Positions 25,586 to 37,533 of a stretch of 64,000 bases of DNA are shown piece by piece. The translations under genes and the position numbers were made by a program. The DNA comes from Arachis hypogaea (lineage: Eukaryota; Streptophyta; Magnoliopsida; Fabales; Fabaceae), in contig NC_092038.1 in NCBI RefSeq assembly GCF_003086295.3, positions 98,611,837 through 98,675,836 on the forward strand, written 5' to 3'. The first letter of the stretch is position 1; every line of letters begins with the position of its first letter. Below the pieces are notes generated by a model. The model saw nothing but the letters and a program-made list of their open reading frames with translations. It did no database searches and was not told where the DNA came from.

Positions 25586-28500
25586 CTTCCCCATCTTTTT
25601 CTTCCTGCCATTGTTATAAACATAGAACAAGAGTTTTACAACATCTTGTTCACAACAAAGAAAGTAATCTGATTTTAGAAATGATTGTAGAAGAAACATT
25701 GTGATATGGTCCTAGACCTTGAAAACGAGATTTCATCTGGATTATGCAAGGGGCAAAGCCAAGAGAGCTGGAGTGCTGGATTTGGTTTTAGAAATAACAG
25801 AAAGGTGGTTTTCATAAGTGTTTATGTCAGTTGTCTTTATCATGAATGAAAAATTGCTTGCTGAGAAAGCTTAAAAAAAATTAGAACTTTTGGAAGCCTA
25901 TAGATGCCATGATCCTTGCCTTTGCCTCTGGCTTGAATAAATTTCAGTATTTTCTTGAAAGAATAGTTGAGGAGCCATCACAAAGATCCATAAATTGATA
26001 CGGCAATCAAATGACAAAGATAAAAACCTGAGTTGCAATACTTCAAATTCTCTACTATCAACAACCTAAAAACAGTCACCTTCACTCCCTTGAAAAGTAT
26101 AACTTTTTGTCATTGCAAAATATAAACCAAGTCAAAATTAACAGAGGTTTCTAATAGGAATTCAAGCTCGATTCAAGAATAGTGTTAATCCAATTTTTGC
26201 CAGATAAATTCATAAAAGTTAAAGAACAAAAGTAAATAATTTTTCAATAATAAAGTAGATAACTGACCTATTTGACTATAATATCATCAGGTTGCACCTC
26301 AACTCTTTCCATGGAATCTAATAGAACATTACATTGAGAAGCAGTGAGTTTTTGAAAGAGAAGATGATCATGCAGTGCTCGCTCTATGTGTGCCTATGGC
26401 AGCATATGAAGAAGCACCATAAATTATAGATATTCAAACAAACTAAATGAGAAAGTATAAATCAATTAAGAATACTAGAAAAAAACTTTTTAATTTACTA
26501 TTGACTTATTTATACTAATTAAAAGGAATAAAGTGTCAAGTTAATTTACTGCTCTTTTTGGAATGGCTTGCCAAGTTATATAGGAAGCATTTTATGACCT
26601 ACTATTTATAATTTGTAAATAGACATTTAAGCTATTTAAATTGATACCTGTGGTTTAGATAATAATTTGAATGAGTAAAACTCAATTTATTGCTAATTTT
26701 ATGCTAAATAGTACCTCATTTACTAGTGCACATGGCTTTTTTGGTAACTTCAAATATTTATATTTTTTAGGTTAATGATGCTACAAAGATGTGACTTGCA
26801 TTATATTTGATTCTAAGGCCCCACAACTTGATGCTGTATAATGTCATTAACTCTACCACTAAGAACTACAATAAGTATAAACAAAAAGAGTCAAACAAAA
26901 CTTAAAAATCTATAATTGTCATATACCGTGTTTGGTTTATATTTAGAGTTGTTAGTTTAATCTCGTTTACTTAATATTTATATTGCTTGCTTCCTCTAGA
27001 AAGTTTAAATCTCTACTAGCTATTCATTACTTTTTGTTTTTTTCTATTAATATTGATCATAATTCATAATTCATAACTCATGACTTTTTCATGCCAAGGC
27101 AAGTGTATATTTTCTAAAAAATTATTATCAGTTAGAATCCTTGTCAAATGGCATACACTCGTAGATTACTATACAATCTAAAATCAACCTTACAATTATT
27201 TGCTAAATTAATTAATAACATTTGAAAGTCATGGATATTCAACCAAATTTACTATTCATTTTGTTCTTTCTCAAATTTCTGATTCTCCAGCATAATTCAA
27301 GATCCAATTTTAGTAATGTATTCCTTAAAAAATAAACTAAATGCATAACTCTTTTCATAAAAATCAATAATTTCGTCTGTTTCAGTGTTACATGTGATAA
27401 CACAGTAAAGTTAAACAAAGACCTCACCCAAAATTCCAAACTAGAATGGATACAGATGTGAAAAAAAAGAGATATTGTCTCTAGAGCAAAATTAAATCCT
27501 AGTAGAGGGCCACCATCAATTCTCAATAGTTTGATGCCATTTTCAAGGAGCAACCAAAGTTCTCCCAGCAACTTAGTCAAGATCCCTTTGTCTGTTAGAA
27601 GTTATTCTCTTACCCCTGGAATACAAAAGGGAAAAAAGAGAAAAATTAGCACACAATTAGGCAAAACATCATAGTTTCTCCTACCAATGTCATTTTAAAA
27701 AACCACAGTTCGAGATGCACAATACCAAATAAAATACATATAAATAAATAAGAGCTTTAAAAATAGTAGCTATTCATTAATTGCTACTACTTTGATTTGT
27801 TGAGTGACTCAGTGGAATGAAGGAATCAACATAAGAAAAAGAAGAAGAAGGAGGCGGCTGCATCCACGAGATTCGATTCTCTTTGAAGACTGAACTTGTA
27901 GCATTATTAAAAAATTGGAAATATTATGACTGGTAAAGAACTGAGCATTGAGCGCATAACTTTGAGAAAAAATCCAGAAGATATGAATAGAAAATACAGA
28001 TATCATAATCTATCCCAAGTTCTAACCTAAATTATTGGTTTCCTCAAATTACTTGACTCTTTGTGACCTTGCTAGAAATTAAGATGTGATTATTTAGTTC
28101 ACAAAAAGTATCCACTAGCAAAGAGCAGTTGAAATGTTAAAAAGACTAACTAACCATTGCTGAACTTTTACACGCAACAATACCCCCTTCATAATATTTG
28201 AGTTCATACTTAACTTCTCCATGCAAACGGAAAACATCAGCATCATTTGGTTTTTCCTTAATTGGAACCCAACAAAAGGATCAGTTACAAAATTAACGAA
28301 AGATCAAACAACAACAAAATTTATGCAATGTTTCACAATATATCCATGGTCAAAATATTATCAACCTTTGTTAAAACATTAAGTAGAGAAGCAGCTCTTG
28401 TATATTTCTTAGTTCTGCCAAAGTTACTGCAGCTCCCTGAAAAATATTTCCAATGTATCTAGACACACAGAAATGAGGAAAAAAGAACTAACACCTATGG

Positions 28501-29144
28501 CTTACTTCAAGAGTAGTTGTATCTCTTGGGGATTTCCTTAATGTTGTTTCAAATTCCTTAAGTCTACTCTGCCATACATCAGAAAGTACATATAAGAGGG
28601 GCAAAGAGATTGAGGGAGAGCATGATGTAATATATTTCACCAATCACACTATGAATACTGTGACACAAGATACTAATCAAACATCTCCACTTATGCCAAA
28701 GCTATGCCTATGAAAGAACAACTATATGCTTTCAATAGGCACATTTCACGTGAAATTATAGTGAACAAGATATTTATTCAATAAGTTATGGCTCATCTGG
28801 TCATGTGCACACAGAACAATCACAAATGCCTTTTCCAAATGGGGTTCGCTACCTATTTATCCAGCAACAAGCCAACAACATTATGTTAAGTCATAAACCA
28901 AATTTTCACAAGGTGAATCAACATCTATATCCTCATAATGGTTTCACTTGGAGAGTTTTCTTGGTCATACTATTAACTCTAATTAGTCATTAAGTAATCT
29001 TCCATGTAATCGTATTGTTAAGTATAAAAGCATGATTACTAAAATAACTTAGTGTTCAAGAAAACCAAGAATACTTCAATACCAATTTGTTTTATCAATT
29101 GGCTCTCTTGGTTTGTTTTCTGTTATTAGTTAGTTAGCATCCTC
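25586..29144. other. Intergenic DNA with minus-strand gene remnants
   Basis: Contains one recognisable exon (26268-26393). Two other minus-strand stretches look coding but are unidentified: about 27480-27590 (reads KLLGELWLLLENGIKLLRID) and about 28140-28270 (reads KEKPNDADVFRLHGEVKYE). They may belong to the same decayed gene. The rest is AT-rich without features. Confidence 0.4.
26268..26393 (-). pseudogene. Cyclic-nucleotide-binding domain exon fragment
   Basis: Minus-strand exon of 126 bases between an acceptor (CCATAG) and a donor (GTCAGT). It reads ERALHDHLLFQKLT, SQCNVLLDSMERVEVQP and DDIIVK, then a terminal TAG where the exon ends. This is the first strand/helix part of the cyclic-nucleotide-binding domain of the plant protein that joins a PP2C phosphatase, cyclic-nucleotide-binding domains and a kinase (called cGMP-dependent protein kinase in plants). 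I did not find the next exon with the phosphate-binding cassette, so it is a remnant or a very broken gene. Confidence 0.55.
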
Positions 29145-32100
29145 TGTAAGATCCCGAATTTTGAAAAGTTATTAATAAATTATTTATGATCTTAAGATTA
29201 TATTTTTAGAAATTTTTATATATAAGTTGAGTAAATTCTTATTTATTGTTTAGAGTTCTTATAATTAAAAAATAGTGAATATTTTATATGTCTTAATTTT
29301 AAATATTCAAACTTTTTTAACCTTATTTTATATATAAAGGAATTAATTTAATTATCATCAAATTTCACTAAATTAGTACTTATTCGAAAATAGATTTCAA
29401 GTTGATAATAAAATGGTATTTCAAAGATGATTATTATATATTTAATTTGAATTTAGATTATTACTCTATACTTTTATTTTCAATAAAAAACTACTACCTT
29501 ATCTTAATCCCTAAAATCCCCAATTTTATTACACAACACAAATCCTAATTTACCTTCATTAAACTAAACCTTAACCCATTCACCTCTACTACCCCCCATA
29601 GACACACACACACACTAACAAACCCAACACACACACACACACAATGTAACAAAAGGAAACAAAGAAAATGAAACAGAGGGAGAAGAAGGAAAAGAGTTCG
29701 CCGACGTGGGGGGATAGGGCTCTCGTCGCCGCCGTACTATCCAGAGCTGCCGCCGCCGTCATCATCGTGGGCTACAGCTATGTGTGTCATCGCCGCCACC
29801 TCTGGGTCGGTCATCATCGAGCAGAGCTGTGGGGAAGCCACCGAGAAGCCACTGACATCGCTGATGAAGAAGAGGGGATGCACGAGAGGGAGCCGTTGGG
29901 GAGAACCGTAACCGTCGCCGAAGCTCCTGCAACCATCAGAAGCTGCTGCCGTTGCCGATCTGCATGCGCCGTCGCCGATCTGCATGCGCCATCGCCGTTG
30001 AGCTGGTTCCTCTCACCGCCGCTCTGCCTAGCCACCGTCACATGCTCTGTTGCCGCCGCATGTGATGGGTGGCCGAGCCTTCGCCGCAGAGAAACACCGC
30101 TGCCGTCACCAACGACCACTGCCGGTAAGATTTTGACAATTGGGTTTTGTTTCTTTTGAGCGTCTAGAAATGTTATAATCATTGCATGTTGGTTTCAGTT
30201 GCCGTCTCCAGAGTCCAGTTTTCGCTACCACTTGAGGTGGCTGCCGGGGCTACCGCCAAACTGATTCAGAGACCACCGTTGCTTCATTTTGTTATTACAG
30301 TAAGTATATCTATTTCAGAGACCCCGCGTTAGTGTTCTATTACGTGTTTTAAAGTCGTTGCGATATTAATGGTCTTATGAGTTAGTAACCAAGGTTGCAT
30401 GTTGTGTTTTAAAGCTGTTATGCTATTGCAAAAGTGTGCAGAGCCAGAATTGAAGTTGCCATTGAGTTTGGTTGAGAGAAGAAAGTTCAGTTGACGCGTT
30501 TGGGTTACGGTTTCAACTTATCAAGGTAGGAGCTTTTTTAAAGAACTCAATTTTATAATTTGGAATTGTTATAAATGGCTATTAATGTGATAAATGTACC
30601 TTTAGTGATTGTATAAGTCTTATGTATTGTTGGGCTATTTTAAGATGAATATGATTGTTGTTTAATTGGATTGTGGTTTAGTTTTTGTTAAATGGATGGT
30701 TGCTGCATTATTTTTTTAAAGTTTTGGAAACAAGTTTGGTTCTTTGGAAATGATTTGAGTTTGAATCTATTTTCTTGAAGTATGAGAATGATATGAATTT
30801 TCAGAATTAGCCTGTTTTTAAACTAGTTTGGTTTTGAACCAGTGGAAGGGGTTGTTAAATGATTTGGTTGGGACCCGAAAAGGGTGGCAAAGTCCAAGTT
30901 TTAGGGGAGATGCTGCAGAATTTTTATGAGATTTAAGATTCTATTTTAAAATGTAATTTAGAAAAGGATTGGATTTGAGAGGTTCTTTTATTTGGTTCTT
31001 AATTTATTGTGAAATAGGTATTTTAAGTTTAATCTATTTAAGGAAAGTTTATTTTTTAAGATTAGTTTAAATATGAAAGGACCTATATTTTGAAGTTTGA
31101 CTAAAGAAGTACTTTGGAGGAGTTTTAATGGATTTTAAAAGAAATTGAACTTTAATTAATTAAATTCATTTTGCTTTCGAAGTATTCTTTAAATTTTGAT
31201 TTAGCAAGACTAAGCAATTCCGAGCCTTTGGGAATGCTTCTTATTTAAGAATGAAATGGAAATTGGTATTTGGGCTTAAATAAATTTGGTTTTGAAATTG
31301 GTTTGGGACTTTTGGCTTACATGCCTTTGGTTTTTGGTTTTAAAACTCCATTTTAATTCATTTTAATTTAAGTAACTATGATTTCGAGGATTTCTAAAGA
31401 ATTTAAGAAATGAGGTAGGTTATTCTTCCTTAGAGTCTTGAGTCTTTGCCAAGGTTATTAATTGATAAATTTGATTTAAAATAATTAAACGGATGTTTTT
31501 AAAGTGAAGGATTTGAGTCTTTTCAAAGAGAATTCTCATTTGATATGATATTTGAAAATCTTTTGGAAGTTTTGGGAAGTGTTACATACAGTGGCTCCAT
31601 TTTGGAAGAGAATTGATTTTGAAGAAATAGTGGGCTATGAACTTGGAATAATTTGATATATGAGGATTTTGAATTTTGAGATAATGATGAGTCTAATTTT
31701 GGTTTTTAAAGTAAAGTGATTTGAAGAAAAAGTGATATATGGCTTGAATGATGATTTGACTTGGTATGGATTGTTAATGAAGTGCAAAAATGATAATGAA
31801 TGAATATGTGGCTTTTGCACTTCTTTGATATGAGATACGCATTTTTCTGGGTAAAGTATCGTGGCTTGCCACCACGTGTTCCAGGTTGATACTCGATACT
31901 CTATTGACCCTACGTCGTAAGGGTGACAAGGCACGTATAAATTCCTGGGAAGGATACCCCATTGAGAAAATTTTATTATTAGAAAAAGCTATGCATAGAC
32001 TCTTGGAGATGCGTGACGGGGGACAGTCCAGGGTTTAGCAGCCATACTTGTCGGGTTGGCTTGATAATGAGACTCATCAGCCATAGGGCAGGCATTCATC

Positions 32101-32363
32101 ATATGCATCTATATGATATTATTTAGGTGTGCATATTGTAATTGGTTTGCCTATGTGAATAACTATGTTTAATTGCTAATTGCTCTACTTGATGTAATTT
32201 CTTGATTGTGTTTAAACCTTCTTGTTTGTGACTGAAAATTGGTTGGATTGTGGTGAATTGATTGTTGATTAAGTTGCTTGGGCCTAGAATTGTGGTTGAT
32301 TATGAGATGGACCGAAGGCCGTGTTTGGTTTGTGTTTTTGGTTTAGAAAATTATGAAAAAACT
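29145..32363 (+). repeat. 5' LTR of Tekay/Del-like element II, left part
   Basis: Starts TGTAAGATCC. The first 470 bases match the LTR that starts at 62968, as expected for two LTRs of one element. It includes a (CA)n tract near 29600-29642, a GC-rich 5' transcribed part (29690-30130), and the conserved block at about 31830-32110. It breaks at about 32363 where LTR A begins, and appears to resume at 59481. Left plus right parts total about 3.7 kb, similar to the 3475-bp solo LTR. The 163-codon ORF at 29668 is Ala/Arg/Cys-rich, not conserved in the other copies, and I do not count it as a gene. Confidence 0.7.
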
Positions 32364-33292
32364 TGATGAGTGGAAATTAGATCCAACACAAAACTCACCG
32401 GCAAGTGTACTGGGTCGCATCAAGTAGTAATTACTCACACGAGTAAGGTCGATCCCACAGGGATTAAAGGATTGAGCAATTTTAGTTAAGGGGTTGATTT
32501 AGTCAAGCAAACAATAGATTATTTGAGTGAATTGTAATTAACAGAAGCTAAATTGCATGAAAGTAAAAAGGATGGGGAGAATTGACAGTAAATTAAAGAG
32601 CAGAAGAAGTAAAAGAGCTTAATCTTAAAGTGCAAGTAATGTAAAGGACTGAAACTTAGATTGCAAGAAATGTAAATGGCTGAAGCTTAAAGTGCAAGAA
32701 ATGTAAACTATTGAATCTAAATTGCTGTAAAACTTAAATTGCTAAAGGATTAAAGGGATTTGGGGAGCTGGGTTTCAAAATTAAGCAAGAAAATGTAAAG
32801 AGCAATCAAGCAGAGAAGTAGAAAATGAAGTGAAGTGCATAATATCTTAAACAAAAAATGGAAATTACTTGAAAGAACAAGACAGAAAGTAAACTTAGCT
32901 CAATTGTGAAATCTAAAAGAGAAATGGAAGATCTCAGGGGATAAATGAGACTAGAAAGTAGATCTAGATCTCAATTCCTTCCTTGATCAAACAGAAAATA
33001 AGCTCGCAGAAGAAATTTTATTAAAACAGCAAATGAAAGTTAAATACAATTCCTTAGTTTTCAGAATTATGCTGAAGGAGAACAGAAATGGATTTCAGAT
33101 CAAGAATTGAAAAAGAATTCCTTCAATCTTAATCCCAAATTCAAAACAGAAGATGGAAGAGTAAAATGAAAATTATAGAGCAAGACTCAGATCCAATCTC
33201 AGTTCTAGAGCTCTCAATGAAAACTAAAATTAAAGAAAATGAAAAATTCAACTAAAGTCGAAAGAAGGTCCTCTAAAAATCAAACTAACTCC

Positions 33293-33300
33293 TATTTATA
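33293..33300 (-). promoter_or_regulatory. TATA box, LTR A
   Basis: TATAAATA on the minus strand. The identical element is kept in LTR B at 41626-41633. It lies just downstream of the AGCGCT motif array, as expected for a core promoter preceded by an upstream enhancer. Confidence 0.65.
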
Positions 33301-33409
33301 CACTTTCTATTTTTAATCTTCAGAGTTTGGAGTGGGCTTGTCAAATTTTGTGAAGAATTGGATCCAATTTGGCTTTTTGGTTGCAAAATGGTTCATGGAG
33401 CACCTTCTA

Positions 33410-34060
33410 GGGGAGCGCTCGGTGAAGTAACCAAACATAGCACTCCCTTACCTTGTCAAGCCCCTTGGACCAGCCTTGTTCATAGCGCTACGTTAAGTTA
33501 CATAGCGTAGCCCCCTTGCTTGTAAGCCTTAGTCTCCACTTCGAATCCTGGCTCGCCCAATTTGGCTAATTTCCTTGCACACTAATAGCGCTCAGTGAAC
33601 TCATTAAACGTAGCGCTACTTTGCCTTGGAGAGAGGCTCCCACTTCGAGCCTTGGTGAGGCCATTTTTGCTCACTTCTTTGTAATGTAGTGCTCTTCCTA
33701 TTCCTTGTGCAAGGTTCGAACCATGGCTGGCTCCATTTTGGTGTAGCATGCCTTGTTTTTGTTTTGAATGGAGCACAAAAAAGTGAAAACTTTTAACGTA
33801 GCGCTCTCTCCAATTGAGCACTATCCTTGTTTTCCTTGGCTCCCTTGACTGCTCCGCTTTGTAACTCAACGTAGCGCTATGCTTGAGCGCTTGCCTTGGT
33901 GCTTTGGTCTTCCTTGCTAGCACTAAATTAAAAAGCACATCGCTAAATTAGAAAGCGCTATGCTTGAGCACTTGAATGATGTGTAACGCTTTTGTGCCCT
34001 GGGTCACGCTTTTCAAAATGTGGCCTAAGGTTCAAAGCGTGCTCTAACTTCAAAAGTGTG
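33410..34060 (-). repeat. AGCGCT motif cluster upstream of LTR promoter
   Basis: The palindrome AGCGCT, often as ACGTAGCGCT, occurs near 33414, 33484, 33587, 33613, 33800, 33874 and 33954, with further one-base variants (AGCACT, AGCGTA). Several occur as pairs about 20-26 bases apart. The array is repeated in LTR B (about 41745-42395), where some copies have lost CpG by transition. Confidence 0.75.
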
Positions 34061-34363
34061 CCAAAAATTCTTTTTTCCACCATTTCTTCACCTACAAGTA
34101 ATCAAAACAACCAATCAAAGCTTCACCAAATTCACAAGGTTTATATATTATTCAAAAGCTAACTAATTCTAGCTTAAACCTTATGATTTTGTGTCAAATA
34201 AATGATAGTTGGTTGAATTGACATAACCATGCAAATCCACTCCAAATCACTTACTTATAATGCAAGAAAGTGCATAAAACCTATTGAAACAAGTGAAAAA
34301 TGCTTGAAAAGCTAGCATAAGATGACTTGTCATCACAACACAAAATTAAACATTGCATGTCCC

Positions 34364-35974
34364 TGGTGCACGAAATTGTGATCATCAATGGCGCCATCAA
34401 CATGGTACGCACAATTGCAATCTCAACTCTTTATCACAACTTCGCACAACTAACCAGCAAGTGCACTAGGTCGTCCAAGTAATAAACCTTACGCGAGTAA
34501 GGGTCGATCCCACAGAGATTGTTGGTATGAAGCAAGCTATGGTCATCTTGTAAATCTCAGTCAGGCATATTCAAATGGTTATGAATGATTTATGAAGATA
34601 GAGATACTTATGTAATTCATTGGTGAGAATTTCAGATAAGCGTATGGAGATGCTCTGTCCCTTTCGTCTCTCTGCTTTCCTACTGTCTTCATCCAATCCT
34701 TCTTACTCCTTTCCATGGCAAGCTATATGTTGGGCATCACCGTTGTCAGTGGCTACAATCCCGTCCTCTCAGTGAAAATGTTCAACGCGCTCTGTCACAG
34801 CACGGCTAATCATCTGTCGGTTCTCAATCAGGTTTGAATAGAATCCATTGATTCTTTTGCGTCTGTCACTAACGCCTAGCCTTCAGGAGTTTGAAGCTCG
34901 TCACAGTTATTCAATCCTTGAATCCTACTCAGAATACCACAGACAAGGTTTAAACCTTCCAGATTCTCTTGAATTCCACCATCAATTCTAGCTTATACCA
35001 CGAAGATTCTGATTAAGGAATTCAAGAGATATCCACTCAATCTAAGGTAGAACGGAGGTGGTTGTCAGGCACACGTTCATAGGTGAGAATGATAATGAGT
35101 GTCACGGATCATCACATTCATCAAGTTGAGGAACAAGTGATATCTTAGAACAAGAATAAGCCGAATTGAATAGAAGAATAATAGTAATTGCATTAATACT
35201 CGAGGTACAGCAGAGCTCCACACCTTAATCTATGGTGTGTAGAAACTCCACCGTTGAAAATACATAAGAACAAGGTCTAGGCATGGCCGAATGGCCAGCC
35301 TCTCAAAGAGGGTTCAATCATAAAAACATGATCAAAAGATCTAAAGTGATCAAAAGATGAAAATACAATAGTAAAAGCTCCTATTTGTAGAGAACTAGTA
35401 GCTTAGGGTTTACAAAGATGAGTAAATGACATAAAAATCCACTTCCGGGCCCACTTGGTATGTGCTTGGGCTGAGCATTGAAGCTTCTATGTGTAGAGAC
35501 TTTTCTTGGAGTTAAACGCCAGCTTTTGTGCCAGTTTGGGCGTTTAACTCCCATTCTTGTGCCAGTTCCGGCGTTTTACGCCAGAATTCTTGAGCAGACT
35601 TGGAACGCCTGTTTGGGCCATCAAATCTCGAGCAAAGTATAGACTATTATATATTGCTGGAAAGCCCAGGATGTTTACTTTCCAACGCAATTGAGAGCGC
35701 GCCAATTGGGCTTCTGTAGCTCCCGAAAATCCACTTCGAGTGCAGGGAGTTCAGAATCCAACAACATCTGCAGTCCTTTTTAGCCTCTGAATCAGATTTT
35801 TGCTTAGGTCCCTCAATTTCAGCCAGAAAATACCTGAAATCACAGAAAAATACACAAACTCATAGTAAAGTCCAGAAAAGTGAATTTTAGATAAAAACTA
35901 ATAAAAATATAATTAAAACTAACTAAAACATACTAAAAACAATGCCAAAAAGCGTATAAATTATCCGCTCATCA
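34364..35974 (-). repeat. Solo LTR, Athila-like family of element I
   Basis: On minus it starts TGATGAGCGGATAATTTATACG and ends CGTGCACCA; 1611 bases. The flanks are GTCCC at 34359-34363 and 35975-35979, a perfect five-base target duplication. The unoccupied version of the site is visible in the parallel interior near 42699. It has a 31-bp-period array (about 35507-35610 in window orientation) and the U5 stem-loop at 34487-34502. No interior remains, so it arose by LTR-LTR recombination. Confidence 0.92.
35507..35610 (-). repeat. 31-bp-period palindrome array in solo LTR
   Basis: Four units close to TGGGCGTTTAACTCCCA or CCGGCGTTTTACGCCAG start near 35507, 35537, 35567 and 35599. They lie 365-470 bases from the LTR start, upstream of the promoter region. 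Confidence 0.8.
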
Positions 35975-35979
35975 GTCCC

Positions 35980-37472
35980 CAAGCAAGCACTAAACATAAG
36001 AAGAAATGAAATGAAACAGAGAAGTATGCATGTCCTTATTTAGTAGATAATTGAACTTGGTTCATGGGGTTTTATGCAGACAAATGTAGCTCGATTATTC
36101 TTTGCTGACAGATGAGAAATGTTTCTCTAAAATTCACTAGAGTTGCTACTATGCTGCCTTGCTTTTTGATTGATCCCCTGCTAACTTTTTCTTTCTTTCT
36201 TTTGATTAAAGAGCTTATTTATTAATGAAGCTTGGTGGCAAGTGTTGTAGCAGCCTTTTGGCTTAATTTTGCTCAATACTCCTTCACCACAGACACATGG
36301 CTCATAATTTCTTCCTAGGAACATTGATGCCCAGCATCTCTTTGGATCACTAAATGCTTTATAGCTAGGTTGCTCTTGATAGTGGACTTTCGGTTGGCAA
36401 TCACAGATTAGTTGATCTAAGTGCGTGGCCAAGTTTCAAAATATTCCTCAGAACCTACTTGTCCAAGCATATCCCAGTACAAAAACACCACAGGCATATG
36501 TCCTATGGTCCAAGCTATTGGATTCTAGCCTTATTATTTGTTTCTTTGCCTCTTCTTGGCTTTTTTCTTTTTTTTTTCTTTTTGTTTTGCTTCATTCTCA
36601 AGGGAATTTCATTAATTAACAGACTTTATAGCAGCAAACTAATTCACACTTCAGAGAACATGTTATTATACAGCTTTTGTTATTTGAGCTAGCCATTAAA
36701 TCAAGCAAATAACACCACTGAATTTCATTTTAACTTCTACAACATTGGACAATCACTTTCTTGTTTCAAACATTTTTCTTTTATTTATGCAGAAGTGAAA
36801 TAAAACAAACTTCAAGCTAATGAGAAATGACAAGCATAATATGCAGATCCTAGTATTCTTAGCAGATATCTACACTTACACCTAATTGAACACTTTAGCA
36901 AGACATATAGGAATCTCTAAGTTAAAACACTTTACAACAACAAGAATTAAGTATTCAATACAACCTGTTGGGACTGTCTCTCATCTTTCCTTCGGTTGTA
37001 TCCCTTTTTTTAGTGATGATGCAGACCTTCTTTAAGGGTTGAGTGTCTTCTTGCATAATCCTCAAAAGTTGCTTGTTTCTCAAGTGCTTGAGCAAATGGT
37101 TTGCATGCATGAATTGATTGTGGCTTTTGAACTTACTTTGGTGTGTGAACACCAAACTTAGTCCCTTGCCAATGTTTCTTATGTATTAAGTTAACCATAT
37201 GTGAAACCCTTTTCTCTTTGCTAAAGGAAATATAACTAAAAACTAGAAAACAGACAATGGTTAAGTAGTTTCTCTAATTGCTTGGAGCTAGCAACCCTTT
37301 ATGCAGAAGGTGAAAATGTGTTTTCAAATGAGATTTTTGGTAGAACACCAAACTTATCATCCTTCACTCTCCCTTAAATTGTTTTAGTGTGCACACCAAA
37401 CTTAGCTCCTTGCAATACATAAAAAACTACTCAACCTTTTTATTGAAAAAGCTATGAAAGAAAAACTACCTC
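35980..37472 (-). other. 3' non-coding interior of Gag-Pro element
   Basis: No recognisable protein. It is repeated at 42700-44186. An 83-codon minus-strand frame (36181-36432 and 42899-43150) is open in both copies, but nearly every base difference between them changes the amino acid, so I see no sign of protein selection. AACACCAAACTTA-type motifs (AAGTTTGGTG on minus) occur near 37148, 37347 and 37397. Confidence 0.6.
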
Positions 37473-37508
37473 TGGTTGGGTTGCCTCCCAACAAGCGCTT
37501 CTTTATTG
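37473..37508 (-). other. Conserved post-ORF motif GGGAGGCAACCC
   Basis: On minus it reads AAGCGCTTGTTGGGAGGCAA and then CCCAACC, about 25 bases after the stop of the gag-protease frame. The same motif follows the pol stop of the complete element (52211-52242) and occurs at 44187-44220. Confidence 0.7.
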
Positions 37509-37533
37509 TCACTATCTTCACATTGGGCCCTTA

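Larger units (their letters stand above)
32364..34335 (-). repeat. LTR A of Gag-Pro element
   Basis: 1972 bases, nearly the same length as LTR B (1971) and similar throughout. On minus it starts TGATGACAAGTCATC and ends CACTCATCA. It carries a TATA box at 33293-33300, a set of AGCGCT motifs upstream of it and the Athila-type U5 block near 32380-32460. The small minus-strand ORF at 33582-33938 runs through the motif region and is not credible. Confidence 0.85.

Noticed and set aside
29668..30159. 163-codon plus-strand ORF, GC-rich
   Set aside because: It lies in the LTR of element II, is Ala/Arg/Cys-rich low complexity, and the corresponding parts of the other LTR copies do not keep the frame.
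36181..36432. 83-codon minus-strand ORF with CxC, also open at 42899-43150
   Set aside because: The two copies are very similar DNA, and almost every difference between them changes the amino acid. That gives no sign of protein-level selection.
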